Shown one piece after another: positions 34,393 to 43,303 of a DNA stretch of 64,000 nucleotides. A program made the translations under genes and the position numbers. Within the stretch, counting starts at the first letter, position 1. Every line of letters starts with the position of its first letter. The notes under the pieces were generated by a model. It saw nothing but the letters and a program-made list of their open reading frames with translations, made no database searches and had not been told where the DNA came from. The DNA comes from Bog-473 sp035534235 (GTDB lineage: Bacteria; Actinomycetota; Acidimicrobiia; Acidimicrobiales; RAAP-2), in contig DATLSH010000079.1 in NCBI GenBank assembly GCA_035534235.1, forward strand, positions 11,071-75,070, written 5' to 3'.

Positions 34393-36033
34393 CTACGGGA
34401 CGGCGTCGAGGTCGAGCAGGTGTGGTTCGCGCCCTTCGGCCCGCTCCAGCGCGGCCGACACCAGGGCGCGGAACAGCGGGTGGGCCCGGTCGGGCCGGCT
34501 CTTGAACTCCGGGTGGGCCTGGGTCGCCACCCAGAACGGGTGGTCGGCCAGCTCCACGAACTCGACCAGCCGGCCGTCCGGCGAGCTGCCCGAGCACACC
34601 AGGCCGACCGCCTCGAGCTTGGACTTGTACCGGTTGTTGAATTCGAAGCGATGGCGGTGGCGTTCGGTCACGCCCAGGGTCCCGTAGGCCCGGGCCACCC
34701 TCGACTCGGGCACCAGCGTGGCCTGGTAGGACCCGAGCCTCATGGTCCCCCCCTTCTCCGTCACCTCGGCCTGGTCGGGCATGAGGTCGATGACCATGTG
34801 GGGCGACAGGCTGTCGAACTCCCGGGAGTTGGCCCGGTCGAGCTGGGCCCAGTCGCGGGCGATGGAGATCACCATCACGTGGAGGCCGAGGCAGAGGCCG
34901 AGGCAGGGGATGCCGTTGTCCCGGGCGTAGCCGGCGGCGGCCACCATTCCCTCGACCCCCCGCTCGCCGAAGCCGCCGGGGATGACGATGGCGTCGAGAC
35001 CGCGCAGGCGGTCGGTCCCCAGGAGCCCCGGTACCAGTTCGGCATCGATCCAGTCCAGCTCCACCGCCGCCGAATGGTGGAAGCCGGCATGGCGCAGCGC
35101 CTCGACCACCGACATGTAGGCGTCGGGCATGTTCACGTACTTGCCGACGATCCCGACCTTCACCCGCCGTGAGAGTGATTCCACCTGGCGCACCAGGCGC
35201 TCCCACTGGGTCAGGTCGATGGGATACTGCGCCTCGTCGATGCCCAGGGTACGGCAGACGAAGGCATCGAGCCCCTGTTCGTGCAGGACGAGCGGGATCT
35301 CGTAAATGCTGGGGGCGTCCACCGCAGAGACCACGGCGTCCATGGGCACGTCGCACTGCAGGGAGATCTTCCGCTTCAGGCTCTCGGAGATCGGCTTGTC
35401 GCTGCGGCAGACGATGACGTCGGGCTGGATCCCCCGGCTGCGCAATTCGGTCACCGAGTGCTGGGTGGGCTTGGTCTTCTGCTCGCCCGAGACGAGGAAG
35501 GGCACCAGGGTGAGGTGGACGTAGCAGACGTTGTCCCGCCCGATGTCGCGGCGGAACTGGCGAATGGCCTCCACGAAGGGGACGATCTCAATGTCCCCCA
35601 CGGTGCCGCCGATCTCGACGATGACGATGTCGACGTCCTCGTCGGCCAGGCGCTTGACCCGATCCTTGATCTCGTCGGTCACATGGGGGATGACCTGGAC
35701 GGTGCGCCCGAGGAAGTCACCGCGGCGCTCCTTCTCAATGACGGAACGGTAGATCCACCCGGTGGTGGTGTTGGATCTCTTGTTGAGGTTCTCGTCAATG
35801 AAGCGTTCGTAGTGACCGAGGTCGAGGTCGGTCTCACCACCATCCTCGGTAACGAACACCTCGCCGTGCTCACCCGGGTTCATCGTCCCGGGATCGACGT
35901 TGATGTAGGGGTCCAGCTTGCACATGGTGACGCGCAGCCCTCTGCACTTGAGGAGTCGGCCGAGCGAGGAGGCGGTGAGGCCCTTGCCGAGAGAACTCGA
36001 CACGCCACCGGTGACGAAGATGAACTTGGTCAC
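34393..36033 (-). CDS. pyrG: CTP synthase
   Basis: The 546-residue enzyme starts TKFIFVTGGVSSSLGKGL, the synthase P-loop, with DPYINVDPGTMNP and EIGGTVGDIE, and ends in a class I glutamine amidotransferase domain (about 290-535) with the nucleophile region CLGLCLGLHVM. It makes CTP from UTP and glutamine. Full length. CTP made here would also feed the cytidylyltransferase of the phosphonate-like cluster. Confidence 0.97.
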   Translation of the reverse strand: MTKFIFVTGGVSSSLGKGLTASSLGRLLKCRGLRVTMCKLDPYINVDPGTMNPGEHGEVFVTEDGGETDLDLGHYERFIDENLNKRSNTTTGWIYRSVIEKERRGDFLGRTVQVIPHVTDEIKDRVKRLADEDVDIVIVEIGGTVGDIEIVPFVEAIRQFRRDIGRDNVCYVHLTLVPFLVSGEQKTKPTQHSVTELRSRGIQPDVIVCRSDKPISESLKRKISLQCDVPMDAVVSAVDAPSIYEIPLVLHEQGLDAFVCRTLGIDEAQYPIDLTQWERLVRQVESLSRRVKVGIVGKYVNMPDAYMSVVEALRHAGFHHSAAVELDWIDAELVPGLLGTDRLRGLDAIVIPGGFGERGVEGMVAAAGYARDNGIPCLGLCLGLHVMVISIARDWAQLDRANSREFDSLSPHMVIDLMPDQAEVTEKGGTMRLGSYQATLVPESRVARAYGTLGVTERHRHRFEFNNRYKSKLEAVGLVCSGSSPDGRLVEFVELADHPFWVATQAHPEFKSRPDRAHPLFRALVSAALERAEGREPHLLDLDAVP

Positions 36034-36138
36034 GCCACCTGCGGGACGCCGAACGTCGCGGCATATGATCGGTGCACCGGGCCACGGTAATCGAACTCGG
36101 GAGACGTTGTGGTGGACTGCGGGAAAGAATTTCTGTCC

Positions 36139-37740
36139 CTACGTCCCGGGAAGGGCATGCAGCAGCTCCCGGGCATGGGCTCGGGCGGCATCGCTGTCGG
36201 GATGGCCGGAGAGCATGCGCGACAGCTCAATCACCCGTTCCTCCCCCACCGCCGGCGAGGCCGAGGTCACCGTCCGCCCCCCCACCTCGGACTTGACCAC
36301 GCCGATCTGCTGGTCGGCCTGGGCCGCCACCTGGGCCAGGTGGGTCACCACGAGCACCTGGCGCGTCCGTGCCACTTCGTGCAGGGCATGCCCCAACGCG
36401 AGGGCGGCACCCCCACCCACACCGGCATCGACCTCGTCGAAGACCATGGTCTGGGGACCGCCGGGCCCGACCAGGCGGATGGAGAGCATGGCCCGGGACA
36501 GTTCGCCCCCTGAGGCCGCCTTGGCCAGGGGGAGCACGGCCTCACCGACGTTGGCACCCAGGGCCAGCTCGACCGGCTCGCCGGCGCCCTCGGCGCCCAC
36601 CCGGACCTCAAAGCGGGCGCCGGCCATGGCCAGGCGGGCCAGGCGCTCCCCCACCAGCGAGGCGAACGCCCCGGCTGCACGGGCCCGCACGCGGCGCACC
36701 TCGGCCTCGGCCCGGACCAGTTCTTGCCCGAGTTCGGACCGCTCGGCCCCCAAGCGGGCCGCCGCCCCCTCGGCGTCGCGCAGCGTCTCAAGTCGGGTGG
36801 AAGCCTCCTTGGCGAACGCCATCACCGCGTCCAGGTCCTCTCCGTACTTCCGGCGCAGCTCAGCCAGCAGGCGCCGGCGCTCCTGCACCTGGCCCAGCCG
36901 GAGAGGATCGTCCTGCCAGCCCTCCACCTCATCCCGCAGCGTCCGGGCCACGTCGGAGACGTCAATGGCCGCGGCGGCCAACCTCTCCCTGAGCTCGTCG
37001 AAGGGCTCCCGGCCGCCCAGGGCGCCGGCGGCCCGTCCGAGCCGGTCGAGGGCGCCGGCGCCGTCGGGTCCCGCCGGGTCCAGCAGCTGCAGGGCGAGGG
37101 ACGCCGCCTCACGGTAGGCCGCGGCATCGGCCAGCCGGGCCTCCTCCCGACGTAGGGCGGTCTCCTCCTCGGGGTCCGAGAGCTTGGCCGCGCCGATCTC
37201 GTCCACCTGGTAGCGCAAGACGTCGGCCTCCCGGGCTCGCTGTTGCTCGTCGCCGCCCAGGTCGGCCAGGGCCGCGCCGAGCGCCCGCAGCCGGTCCCGG
37301 ATGGCGAGGACCGGAGCCAGGTCCGTTCCCGCGAAGGCGTCGAGCACATTGCGCTGCGCCGCCGGCGTGGTCAGGGATTGGTGCTCGTGCTGCCCGTGGA
37401 TCTCCACCAGCTCGGCCACCACCTCTTCCAGCGAGCCGACGGGCGCCATGCGGCCGTTGACCCAGGCCCGCGAGCGACCTGCTGCAGGTACCGAACGGGT
37501 GATGACGATCTCCTCGCCGCCGTTGCCCCCAGCGATGAAGCGGGCTTCCACCACCGCCTCCACGGCCCCGGCCCGCACCAATCCCGGGTTGGCCCTTCCC
37601 CCGAGGATCAGCTGCAGGGCCTCGACGAGCAGCGTCTTGCCGGCACCGGTCTCCCCGGTCAGCGCGGTCATGCCCGGTCCGAAGGTGAGGGAGAGATCCT
37701 CAATCACCCCGAGATCGCGCACCCGCAGCTCGGTCAGCAC
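36139..37740 (-). CDS. recN: DNA repair protein RecN
   Basis: The 533-residue SMC-like ATPase has the N-terminal MLTELRVRDLGVIEDLSL and Walker A GETGAGKTLLVEAL, a central coiled coil, then the ABC signature SGGELSRAML and Walker B TMVFDEVDAGVGG. It acts in double-strand break repair. It lies in the tlyA-nadK-recN run, a conserved order in actinobacteria. Confidence 0.96.
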   Translation of the reverse strand: MLTELRVRDLGVIEDLSLTFGPGMTALTGETGAGKTLLVEALQLILGGRANPGLVRAGAVEAVVEARFIAGGNGGEEIVITRSVPAAGRSRAWVNGRMAPVGSLEEVVAELVEIHGQHEHQSLTTPAAQRNVLDAFAGTDLAPVLAIRDRLRALGAALADLGGDEQQRAREADVLRYQVDEIGAAKLSDPEEETALRREEARLADAAAYREAASLALQLLDPAGPDGAGALDRLGRAAGALGGREPFDELRERLAAAAIDVSDVARTLRDEVEGWQDDPLRLGQVQERRRLLAELRRKYGEDLDAVMAFAKEASTRLETLRDAEGAAARLGAERSELGQELVRAEAEVRRVRARAAGAFASLVGERLARLAMAGARFEVRVGAEGAGEPVELALGANVGEAVLPLAKAASGGELSRAMLSIRLVGPGGPQTMVFDEVDAGVGGGAALALGHALHEVARTRQVLVVTHLAQVAAQADQQIGVVKSEVGGRTVTSASPAVGEERVIELSRMLSGHPDSDAARAHARELLHALPGT

Positions 37741-37755
37741 GGGAGGTCCGGCGCC

Positions 37756-38625
37756 CTATTGTCCCCGGTCGGCCAGGAGCCGGACCCGGAGGATGCCACC
37801 GAACTTCTGGGGCTCGTTCCGCACGACCCGCACGGGTTGGGGATCGACCCGGCACGTGATGGTCGCTCCCGGTTGGAGGCGTCCGATCTCCTGACCGTCT
37901 ATGACCAGCACGCCGGCCCGGTCGGGCACGATGGCGATCCGCACACTCTGCTCGTCGGTCAGCACCAGGCTGCGGTCCAGGGAGAGGTGCGGGGCCACCG
38001 GCGTGATCACCATGGCCCGCAGGGCGGGAGAGAGAATGGGGCCACCGGCCGAAAGGTTGTAGGCCGTCGAGCCGGTCGGCGTGGCGATGATGAGCCCGTC
38101 GGCCGAGTAGGTCAGCGCCTCTTCCCCGTCGATGGAGGTGGCCAGGCGGACGGTGTGACCGAAGTCGATCTTCTCGAGGACGACCTCGTTGAGGGCCAGC
38201 AGCACCGAGACGTCATCACCGGCAGAACGGTCGGCAATGCTTACCTGCAGCGCGCAGCGGGCCTCAATCACCGCGTTGCCCTCGAAGACCTTGACCAGCG
38301 CTTCGCGCACCTGATCGGGCACCAGGTCGGGCAGGTAGCCCAGCCGCCCGAAATTCACGCCCAACACGGGCACGTCTCCGGCCGAGGCCAGGCGCACGAC
38401 GCGCAGGAACGTGCCGTCACCGCCCATGCTCACGGCCACGGTGGTCCCGGTCAGGTCGACGGAATTGAAGGGGATCTCCACCCCGGCCTCGGTGACCCGG
38501 TCGGGCGCACTGAAGCTCAGGATGCGCGCCGTGTCGCCCCGGCTAGCCAGCCAGTCGGCCGTCTCGTGAGCCAGCGCCAGGGCATCCGGCCGACCGGGAT
38601 GCACGAGAAAGGTCGCCGTCGCCAT
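37756..38625 (-). CDS. nadK: NAD kinase
   Basis: The 289-residue protein has the diagnostic GGDGTFLR motif (about residue 67), GVNFGRLGYLPD, NEVVLEK, and the SADGLIIATPTGSTAYNLSAGG segment that closes the active site. It phosphorylates NAD to NADP. The ATG at 38625 precedes the first strand; upstream residues in the frame overlap tlyA and look antisense-like. Confidence 0.96.
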   Translation of the reverse strand: MATATFLVHPGRPDALALAHETADWLASRGDTARILSFSAPDRVTEAGVEIPFNSVDLTGTTVAVSMGGDGTFLRVVRLASAGDVPVLGVNFGRLGYLPDLVPDQVREALVKVFEGNAVIEARCALQVSIADRSAGDDVSVLLALNEVVLEKIDFGHTVRLATSIDGEEALTYSADGLIIATPTGSTAYNLSAGGPILSPALRAMVITPVAPHLSLDRSLVLTDEQSVRIAIVPDRAGVLVIDGQEIGRLQPGATITCRVDPQPVRVVRNEPQKFGGILRVRLLADRGQ

Positions 38626-38638
38626 GGTTGCTCTCCCG

Positions 38639-39499
38639 TCAGTCCGGGTCGCCGGCGGGCTGAGGGTGGCCTCCCGCCTCCGACACCGCATCGGAGAGGA
38701 GGGCGGTGATCCCTCCCGAGGGGCGCCCCTCCGCACCCTTGCGGGCGTGCACCAGGAACTCGATGTTGCCGGCCGGGCCGGTCAGGGGGGACATCATGGC
38801 CCCCATGATGCCGGTTCCGGCGTCCCGGAGGGCGGACGTCACACCGGCCAGCACGTCCAGCCACACCTCGGGGTCCCGCACCACGCCCCTTCCACGGGAC
38901 ACGACCCCCCGGCCCGCCTCGAACTGGGGCTTGACCAGGAGCACCAGGTCGGCGTCGGGGCGGCCCACCGGGCCACACAGTGTGGGCGTCACCGTGCGCA
39001 GCGAAATGAACGAAAGGTCGGCGGTCACCAGCGCGCAGGGCTCGAAGTCCGGATCGGCCTCGTGGAGGAGGGCAGGGGTCAGGAGGCGGGCGTTGACCCG
39101 CTCGAGCACGGTGACCCGGGAGTCGGCGCGCAGGCGCTGGTCCAGCTGGCCGTGTCCCACGTCGACGGAGTACACGTGGGCGGCCCCGTGTTGGAGGAGG
39201 CAGTCGGTGAAGCCCCCGGTGGACGCGCCCAGGTCGAGGGCACGCCGGCCGGAAACCGGGACGTCGAAGCGGGTCAGCGCGGCATGGAGCTTGTGGCCAC
39301 CCCGGCTGGCGAACGGCGACGGTGGTCCCAGGAGCACAATGGGCTCGGCCGGGGACACCAGGCGCGCTCCCTTGGCGGCCGTCGATCCGGCCACGACCAC
39401 CGTGCCGGCGGCTATGGCCGCTTGGGCATCCTGACGAGTGGCGACGAGGCCGCGCCGTACGAGCTCGATGTCGAGCCGACGGCGGGCCCCGGTCTTCAG
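38639..39499 (-). CDS. tlyA: TlyA-family rRNA 2'-O-methyltransferase, apparent CTG start
   Basis: The C-terminal part is an FtsJ-like methyltransferase (RALDLGASTGGFTDCLLQ, TADLSFISL, LVKPQFEAGR). Upstream in the same frame lies a clear S4 domain (RRRLDIELVRRGLVATRQDA), so the gene must start before 39400, the first ATG/GTG/TTG. The only reasonable start is CTG at 39499, whose CTGA overlaps the stop of the H1-like gene. From there the 286-residue protein has normal TlyA length. TlyA methylates 16S and 23S rRNA in mycobacteria, which affects capreomycin sensitivity. Confidence 0.9.
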   Translation of the reverse strand: MKTGARRRLDIELVRRGLVATRQDAQAAIAAGTVVVAGSTAAKGARLVSPAEPIVLLGPPSPFASRGGHKLHAALTRFDVPVSGRRALDLGASTGGFTDCLLQHGAAHVYSVDVGHGQLDQRLRADSRVTVLERVNARLLTPALLHEADPDFEPCALVTADLSFISLRTVTPTLCGPVGRPDADLVLLVKPQFEAGRGVVSRGRGVVRDPEVWLDVLAGVTSALRDAGTGIMGAMMSPLTGPAGNIEFLVHARKGAEGRPSGGITALLSDAVSEAGGHPQPAGDPD

Positions 39500-39984
39500 C
39501 TGCCGGCCTTCTTGGCGGCGGTGGCCTTCTTGGCGGCGGTGGCCTTCTTGGCCGCCGGCTTCTTGGCGGCGGTGGCCTTCTTGGCCGCCGGCTTCTTCCG
39601 GCCCACCGGCGCCACCCTCTGAGCCGCGCTGCGGGCCGCCTGGGCCGTCTTGGTCGCCTGCTTGGACACATCGGATGTGGCGGAACGACCGACTTCGGCC
39701 GAGCGCTTAAGGATGTCGGCCACCTGGTGGGCGATCGCCTCCAGGGAGGGCGCGTCAATCCTGTTCAGTTGCGACGACACCTCGCGGCGCACCAGCTCGA
39801 GCAGGTGCTCGCTCGACTTGCGGCTCTGCTCGACCAGATTGTCGACCCACTCCCTGGCCTGGCCCCGCTGGATATCTCCGGCGCCCGCCAGTTCCCGCAC
39901 GATCTCCTCGGCCCGGGCTCTGGTGACCTTGTTGAACACGTTCCCTGCATCTAGGTACTTCTTGATTCGTTCATTGCTTGCCAT
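39496..39984 (-). CDS. phasin-like protein with histone H1-like Lys/Ala tail
   Basis: The 162-residue protein has a helical N-terminal domain of about 120 residues (SRKSSEHLLELVRREV) and a C-terminal tail of KKAT/KKPA repeats. The tail resembles eukaryotic H1 and actinobacterial Hup/Lsr2-type basic tails and should bind nucleic acid. The body resembles phasin-type polyhydroxyalkanoate granule proteins. It may link granules or membranes to DNA, but that is inference. Its stop forms a CTGA overlap with tlyA. Confidence 0.8.
   Translation of the reverse strand: MASNERIKKYLDAGNVFNKVTRARAEEIVRELAGAGDIQRGQAREWVDNLVEQSRKSSEHLLELVRREVSSQLNRIDAPSLEAIAHQVADILKRSAEVGRSATSDVSKQATKTAQAARSAAQRVAPVGRKKPAAKKATAAKKPAAKKATAAKKATAAKKAGS
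39505..39597 (-). repeat. tandem 18-21 base repeats coding the Lys/Ala tail
   Basis: Units related to TTCTTGGCGGCGGTGGCC recur head to tail, alternating with a TTCTTGGCCGCCGGC variant. They code AKKAT and AKKPA. Such repeats can expand or shrink by slippage without breaking the frame. Confidence 0.8.
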
Positions 39985-40027
39985 GCAACAAGAGTATCTG
40001 AACTGCTAGCTGGAAGCAAGCACTACT

Positions 40028-40825
40028 TCATCCGTGGTCGAGGCTCGCTCGCACCAGCGCGGCCAGGTCCTCGGCCACCGTGGCCGGTTGAGGGTCCCGA
40101 GGGATGCCGTCGGCCTTCGTCACGCCGGAGAGCACCAGCGCGAAAGGGATGCCCAGCTGGGCCGCCAGGGCGCCGTCGGTGGACGGGCGGTCACCCACCA
40201 CCACACGCAGTTCCCCGGCCGGGACGCGGACGCCGATGGCCTCGGCCGTGGGCCGGTGCGGCTTGCCGGCCACTTCGGGGGTGGCCTCCGCGGCGGTGGC
40301 CACCGCGGCCAGGAGGGCCCCGGCACCCGGGACCGGCCCGTCGGGGGTGGGCAGGGTCGGGTCCTGGTTGGTGCCGATGAGTCGGGCGCCGGCACGCACG
40401 GACCCTGCGGCCGCGTCCAGGGCCTCGAAGGTGAACGACTTGGTCCAGCCCACCACGACGGCATCGGCCGGGCCGGTGGTGACCAGGTGCACGCCACGGG
40501 CGGTCAAGGCCTCGCGTACCCCTTCTTCAGCCAGGACGTGGGCGGTCGATCCGGGGGCGAGCATGGAGGCGGCCACGTCGGCCGAGCTGAGAACGTCCCC
40601 GTCGTCCACGGTGATCCCGCAGTCGGCCATCCGGCGGTGCAGCTGGGACCGCGTGGGCGCAGAATTATTGGTGGCGAAGAGAACTCGGACCCCGGCTCCA
40701 CGCAGCAGGGTGACCGCTTCCGCGGCGCCCGGGATCGGATGGCCGGTGAGCCAAATGACGCCATCGAGGTCGATGACCCACGTTCCCCCCGGCGGTGGTG
40801 GCCACAGGGGCGGCGGGAGCTTCAG
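40028..40825 (-). CDS. HAD-IIA family phosphatase, apparent CTG start
   Basis: The frame encodes a HAD-IIA (NagD-like) phosphatase: the nucleophile motif VIDLDGVIW, motif II in FATNNSAPT, a C2-type cap, and motif III/IV in GKPHRPTAE and VVGDRPSTDG. In-frame upstream there is a TGA and then no ATG, GTG or TTG before the catalytic Asp residues, so the first standard start (40630) would remove the active site. CTG at 40825 overlaps the stop of the upstream small gene as CTGA. The 265-residue product from it has normal length. Substrate unknown; the family takes sugar and glycerol phosphates. Confidence 0.88.
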   Translation of the reverse strand: MKLPPPLWPPPPGGTWVIDLDGVIWLTGHPIPGAAEAVTLLRGAGVRVLFATNNSAPTRSQLHRRMADCGITVDDGDVLSSADVAASMLAPGSTAHVLAEEGVREALTARGVHLVTTGPADAVVVGWTKSFTFEALDAAAGSVRAGARLIGTNQDPTLPTPDGPVPGAGALLAAVATAAEATPEVAGKPHRPTAEAIGVRVPAGELRVVVGDRPSTDGALAAQLGIPFALVLSGVTKADGIPRDPQPATVAEDLAALVRASLDHG

Positions 40826-40935
40826 TGGCCCAACCCACCGCGGCTGGCCTTCTTCTCCTTCTTGGCGTCACGCTTCTCCTTGAGGGACTTGCCGGGCTTC
40901 TTGCCGGCCGGCTTCTGCGGTGACTTCTCGGGCAT
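40822..40935 (-). CDS. 37-residue basic small protein
   Basis: The frame reads MPEKSPQKPAGKKPGKS and continues Lys-rich (KEKRDAKKEKKASR), with no hydrophobic stretch. AGAGGAGC lies upstream of the ATG. Short basic proteins with GKSLKEKR-like cores are familiar from other actinobacteria, without known function. Its TGA overlaps the apparent CTG start of the HAD gene. Confidence 0.65.
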   Translation of the reverse strand: MPEKSPQKPAGKKPGKSLKEKRDAKKEKKASRGGLGH

Positions 40936-41027
40936 TGGATGCTCCTCTCGGGTTGCTTGTGCTCATTCTGCCCGGTACTCCATCGGGCGCGGGTCGTGGG
41001 TCCGGAGAGACGCCTCGGCGCACCGCG

Positions 41028-42326
41028 TTAGCTCAAGGCGACGAGCAGGGTGGGGTCGGCCAGCGTCCGGGCGATGTCGGCCAGGAACCGCGACCCCTCC
41101 TCCCCGTCGACCAGCCGATGATCGAACGAAAGGCTCAGGGTGCACACCGATCGCAAGGCGACCTCGTCCCGGAACTCCCAGGGCTGCCGCCGCACGGCGC
41201 CGAAGCACAGGATCGCCGCCTCCCCGGGGTTGAGGATCGGCGTGCCGGAGTCGACGCCGAAGACACCGATGTTGGTGATGGTGATGGTGCCACCACTCAG
41301 TTCCGCCGGTGTGCTCCGCCCGTCCCGAGCCGTCGCAGTCAGTGCGGCGAGCGACTCGGCCAGCTCTCGCAGGGAGAGCAGGTGGGCGTCCTTTATGTTG
41401 GGAACGATCAGTCCCCTCGGCGTCGCCGCCGCGATGCCCAAGTTCACATAGTGCTTGAGCACGATCTCCTGGGTGGCCTCGTCCCATGAGGTGTTCAGGC
41501 TCGGGTGCTCCCCCAGTGCGAGAAGCAGTGCCTTGGCCACCAGCAGGAGTGGCGTCACCCGCACGCCGGTGAACACGGCGGTCTCCCCGAGCCGTTGGAC
41601 CATTTCCATGGTCGGTGTGACATCGACGGTGACGAACTCGGTCACGTGGGGTGCCGTGAAAGCACTGCGCACCACGGCATCCGCCGTGTGCTTGCGCACG
41701 CCACGGACCGGGACCCGGGTCTCTCTCATTCCCCCCTCGCCGTCAGCTCCCCGGCCGCGGTGCGGCCGCCCCGCGGCATCGGCAGGGGCGGTGGCGTGGG
41801 CCCGGACGTCCTCCCGGGTGACGACGCCGCCGGGACCGCTGCCCTGCAGATCGGCCAGGTCGACGTCCAGCTGCCGGGCCAGGAAGCGGACCGGTGGCTT
41901 GGCCAGCGGCGCCCGGGAGGCACCAGCGCCAGGCGGCGGATCGTCGGCGGCATGGCGGCGGGAGCGGCGACGCCGGCTGGGAGGCGCCTCCGAAGGTCCG
42001 TACCCGACCAGCACCGCCACCTTGCCTTCGGCCGAATCCGCGGGAAGATCGGCGGGAGCTTCAGCGGGGGCGTCAGCGGGACCCTCCATCGCAATGGTGA
42101 TCAGCGGACTCCCCACCACCATGGTGGTACCCGGGACGGCCTTGAGTTCGACCACCGTCCCCGCGAACGGTGACGGCAGCTCCACCACCGCCTTCTCCGT
42201 CTCGACTTCGGCGATGATCTGGTTGAGCTCGACGGTGTCGCCGACGCCCACGCGCCATTGCACGAGCTCCGCCTCGGTGAGGCCCTCACCCAGATCGGGG
42301 AGGAGGAATTCGCGTACCGTCGTCAT
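41028..42326 (-). CDS. dihydrolipoamide acyltransferase (E2) of a 2-oxoacid dehydrogenase complex
   Basis: The 432-residue protein has one lipoyl domain with the lipoylated Lys in ETEKAVVEL (about residue 45), an Ala/Pro linker, a peripheral-subunit-binding domain (LARQLDVDLADLQGSGPGG) and a C-terminal catalytic domain ending in FDHRLVDG. Together with the E1 genes upstream this is most like branched-chain 2-oxoacid dehydrogenase. No E3 gene is here. Its ATG overlaps the E1beta stop (ATGA). Confidence 0.92.
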   Translation of the reverse strand: MTTVREFLLPDLGEGLTEAELVQWRVGVGDTVELNQIIAEVETEKAVVELPSPFAGTVVELKAVPGTTMVVGSPLITIAMEGPADAPAEAPADLPADSAEGKVAVLVGYGPSEAPPSRRRRSRRHAADDPPPGAGASRAPLAKPPVRFLARQLDVDLADLQGSGPGGVVTREDVRAHATAPADAAGRPHRGRGADGEGGMRETRVPVRGVRKHTADAVVRSAFTAPHVTEFVTVDVTPTMEMVQRLGETAVFTGVRVTPLLLVAKALLLALGEHPSLNTSWDEATQEIVLKHYVNLGIAAATPRGLIVPNIKDAHLLSLRELAESLAALTATARDGRSTPAELSGGTITITNIGVFGVDSGTPILNPGEAAILCFGAVRRQPWEFRDEVALRSVCTLSLSFDHRLVDGEEGSRFLADIARTLADPTLLVALS

Positions 42327-43303
42327 GTGGCGAGGGAGCGGTCCACCGCGTCAAGGATGCGGTCGGCGTCGGGCAGGAAGTACTGCTCCAGTTTCGCCGG
42401 TGGGTAGGGAACGGAGAAACCGCCGACCCGGAGAACGGGGGCCTCAAGGGAGAAGAAGCATCGTTCCGAAATGCGCGCCGCGATCTCCGCTCCCAGGCCG
42501 AGGAACACGGACGCCTCGTGGGCAACGACGAGACGCCCCGTCTTTCCCACCGAGGTGGCGAGGCAGTCGAAGTCGATGGGTGAGAGGGACCTCAGGTCGA
42601 TCACTTCGAGAGACACGCCCTCCTCGGCCGCGGTGTGCGCCGCCGCCAGGGCGGTGGCCACCAGCGGGCCGTAGGTGGCAATGGTGACCTCGGTCCCCTC
42701 CTTGACGATCCGGGCCCCGTACATCGGAGTACTCCCGAGGGATGCTTCTTCGTCGACCTCTCCCTTCTCCCAGTAGCGACGCTTGGGCTCCAGGAAGATC
42801 ACCGGGTCGTCCGAGGCGATGGCCTGCTGAATCATGAGATGACCGTCCGCCGCATTGCTGCAGGTCACCACCCGGAGGCCGGCCGTGTGGGCGAAATAGG
42901 CCTCCGGCGATTCGGAGTGGTGCTCCACGGCACCGATACCGCCCCCGTAGGGGATCCGGATGGTCACCGGCATGATCACGGCACCCTTGGTCCGGTTGTG
43001 CAGCTTCGCCACCTGGGAGACGATCTGATCAAAGGCCGGATAGGCGAAGCCGTCGAATTGGATCTCACAGACCGGGCGGTACCCTCGTATGGCCAGGCCC
43101 ACCGCGGTTCCGATGATGCCGGACTCCGCCAGGGGGGTGTCGATGACCCGATGCTCGCCGAAATCTTTCTGGAGCCCCTCGGTCACCCGGAAGACGCCAC
43201 CGAGCTTTCCGATGTCCTCCCCCATGAGGACCACCTTCGGGTCACGCTCCATGGCGCATCGCAGTCCGGCATTGATCGCCCTGCCGAGGGCCATGGTCGC
43301 CAC
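42323..43303 (-). CDS. 2-oxoacid dehydrogenase E1 component, beta subunit
   Basis: The 326-residue protein is a typical E1beta: VVLMGEDIGKLGGVFRVT, DTPLAESGIIGTAVGLA, EIQFDGFAYPAFDQI, and HEASVFLGLGAEIAA. With the alpha subunit it forms the ThDP decarboxylase of the complex. The GTG at 43303 has GGAGGTG five bases away and overlaps the alpha-subunit TAG; an ATG three codons later is less well placed. Confidence 0.93.
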   Translation of the reverse strand: MATMALGRAINAGLRCAMERDPKVVLMGEDIGKLGGVFRVTEGLQKDFGEHRVIDTPLAESGIIGTAVGLAIRGYRPVCEIQFDGFAYPAFDQIVSQVAKLHNRTKGAVIMPVTIRIPYGGGIGAVEHHSESPEAYFAHTAGLRVVTCSNAADGHLMIQQAIASDDPVIFLEPKRRYWEKGEVDEEASLGSTPMYGARIVKEGTEVTIATYGPLVATALAAAHTAAEEGVSLEVIDLRSLSPIDFDCLATSVGKTGRLVVAHEASVFLGLGAEIAARISERCFFSLEAPVLRVGGFSVPYPPAKLEQYFLPDADRILDAVDRSLAT

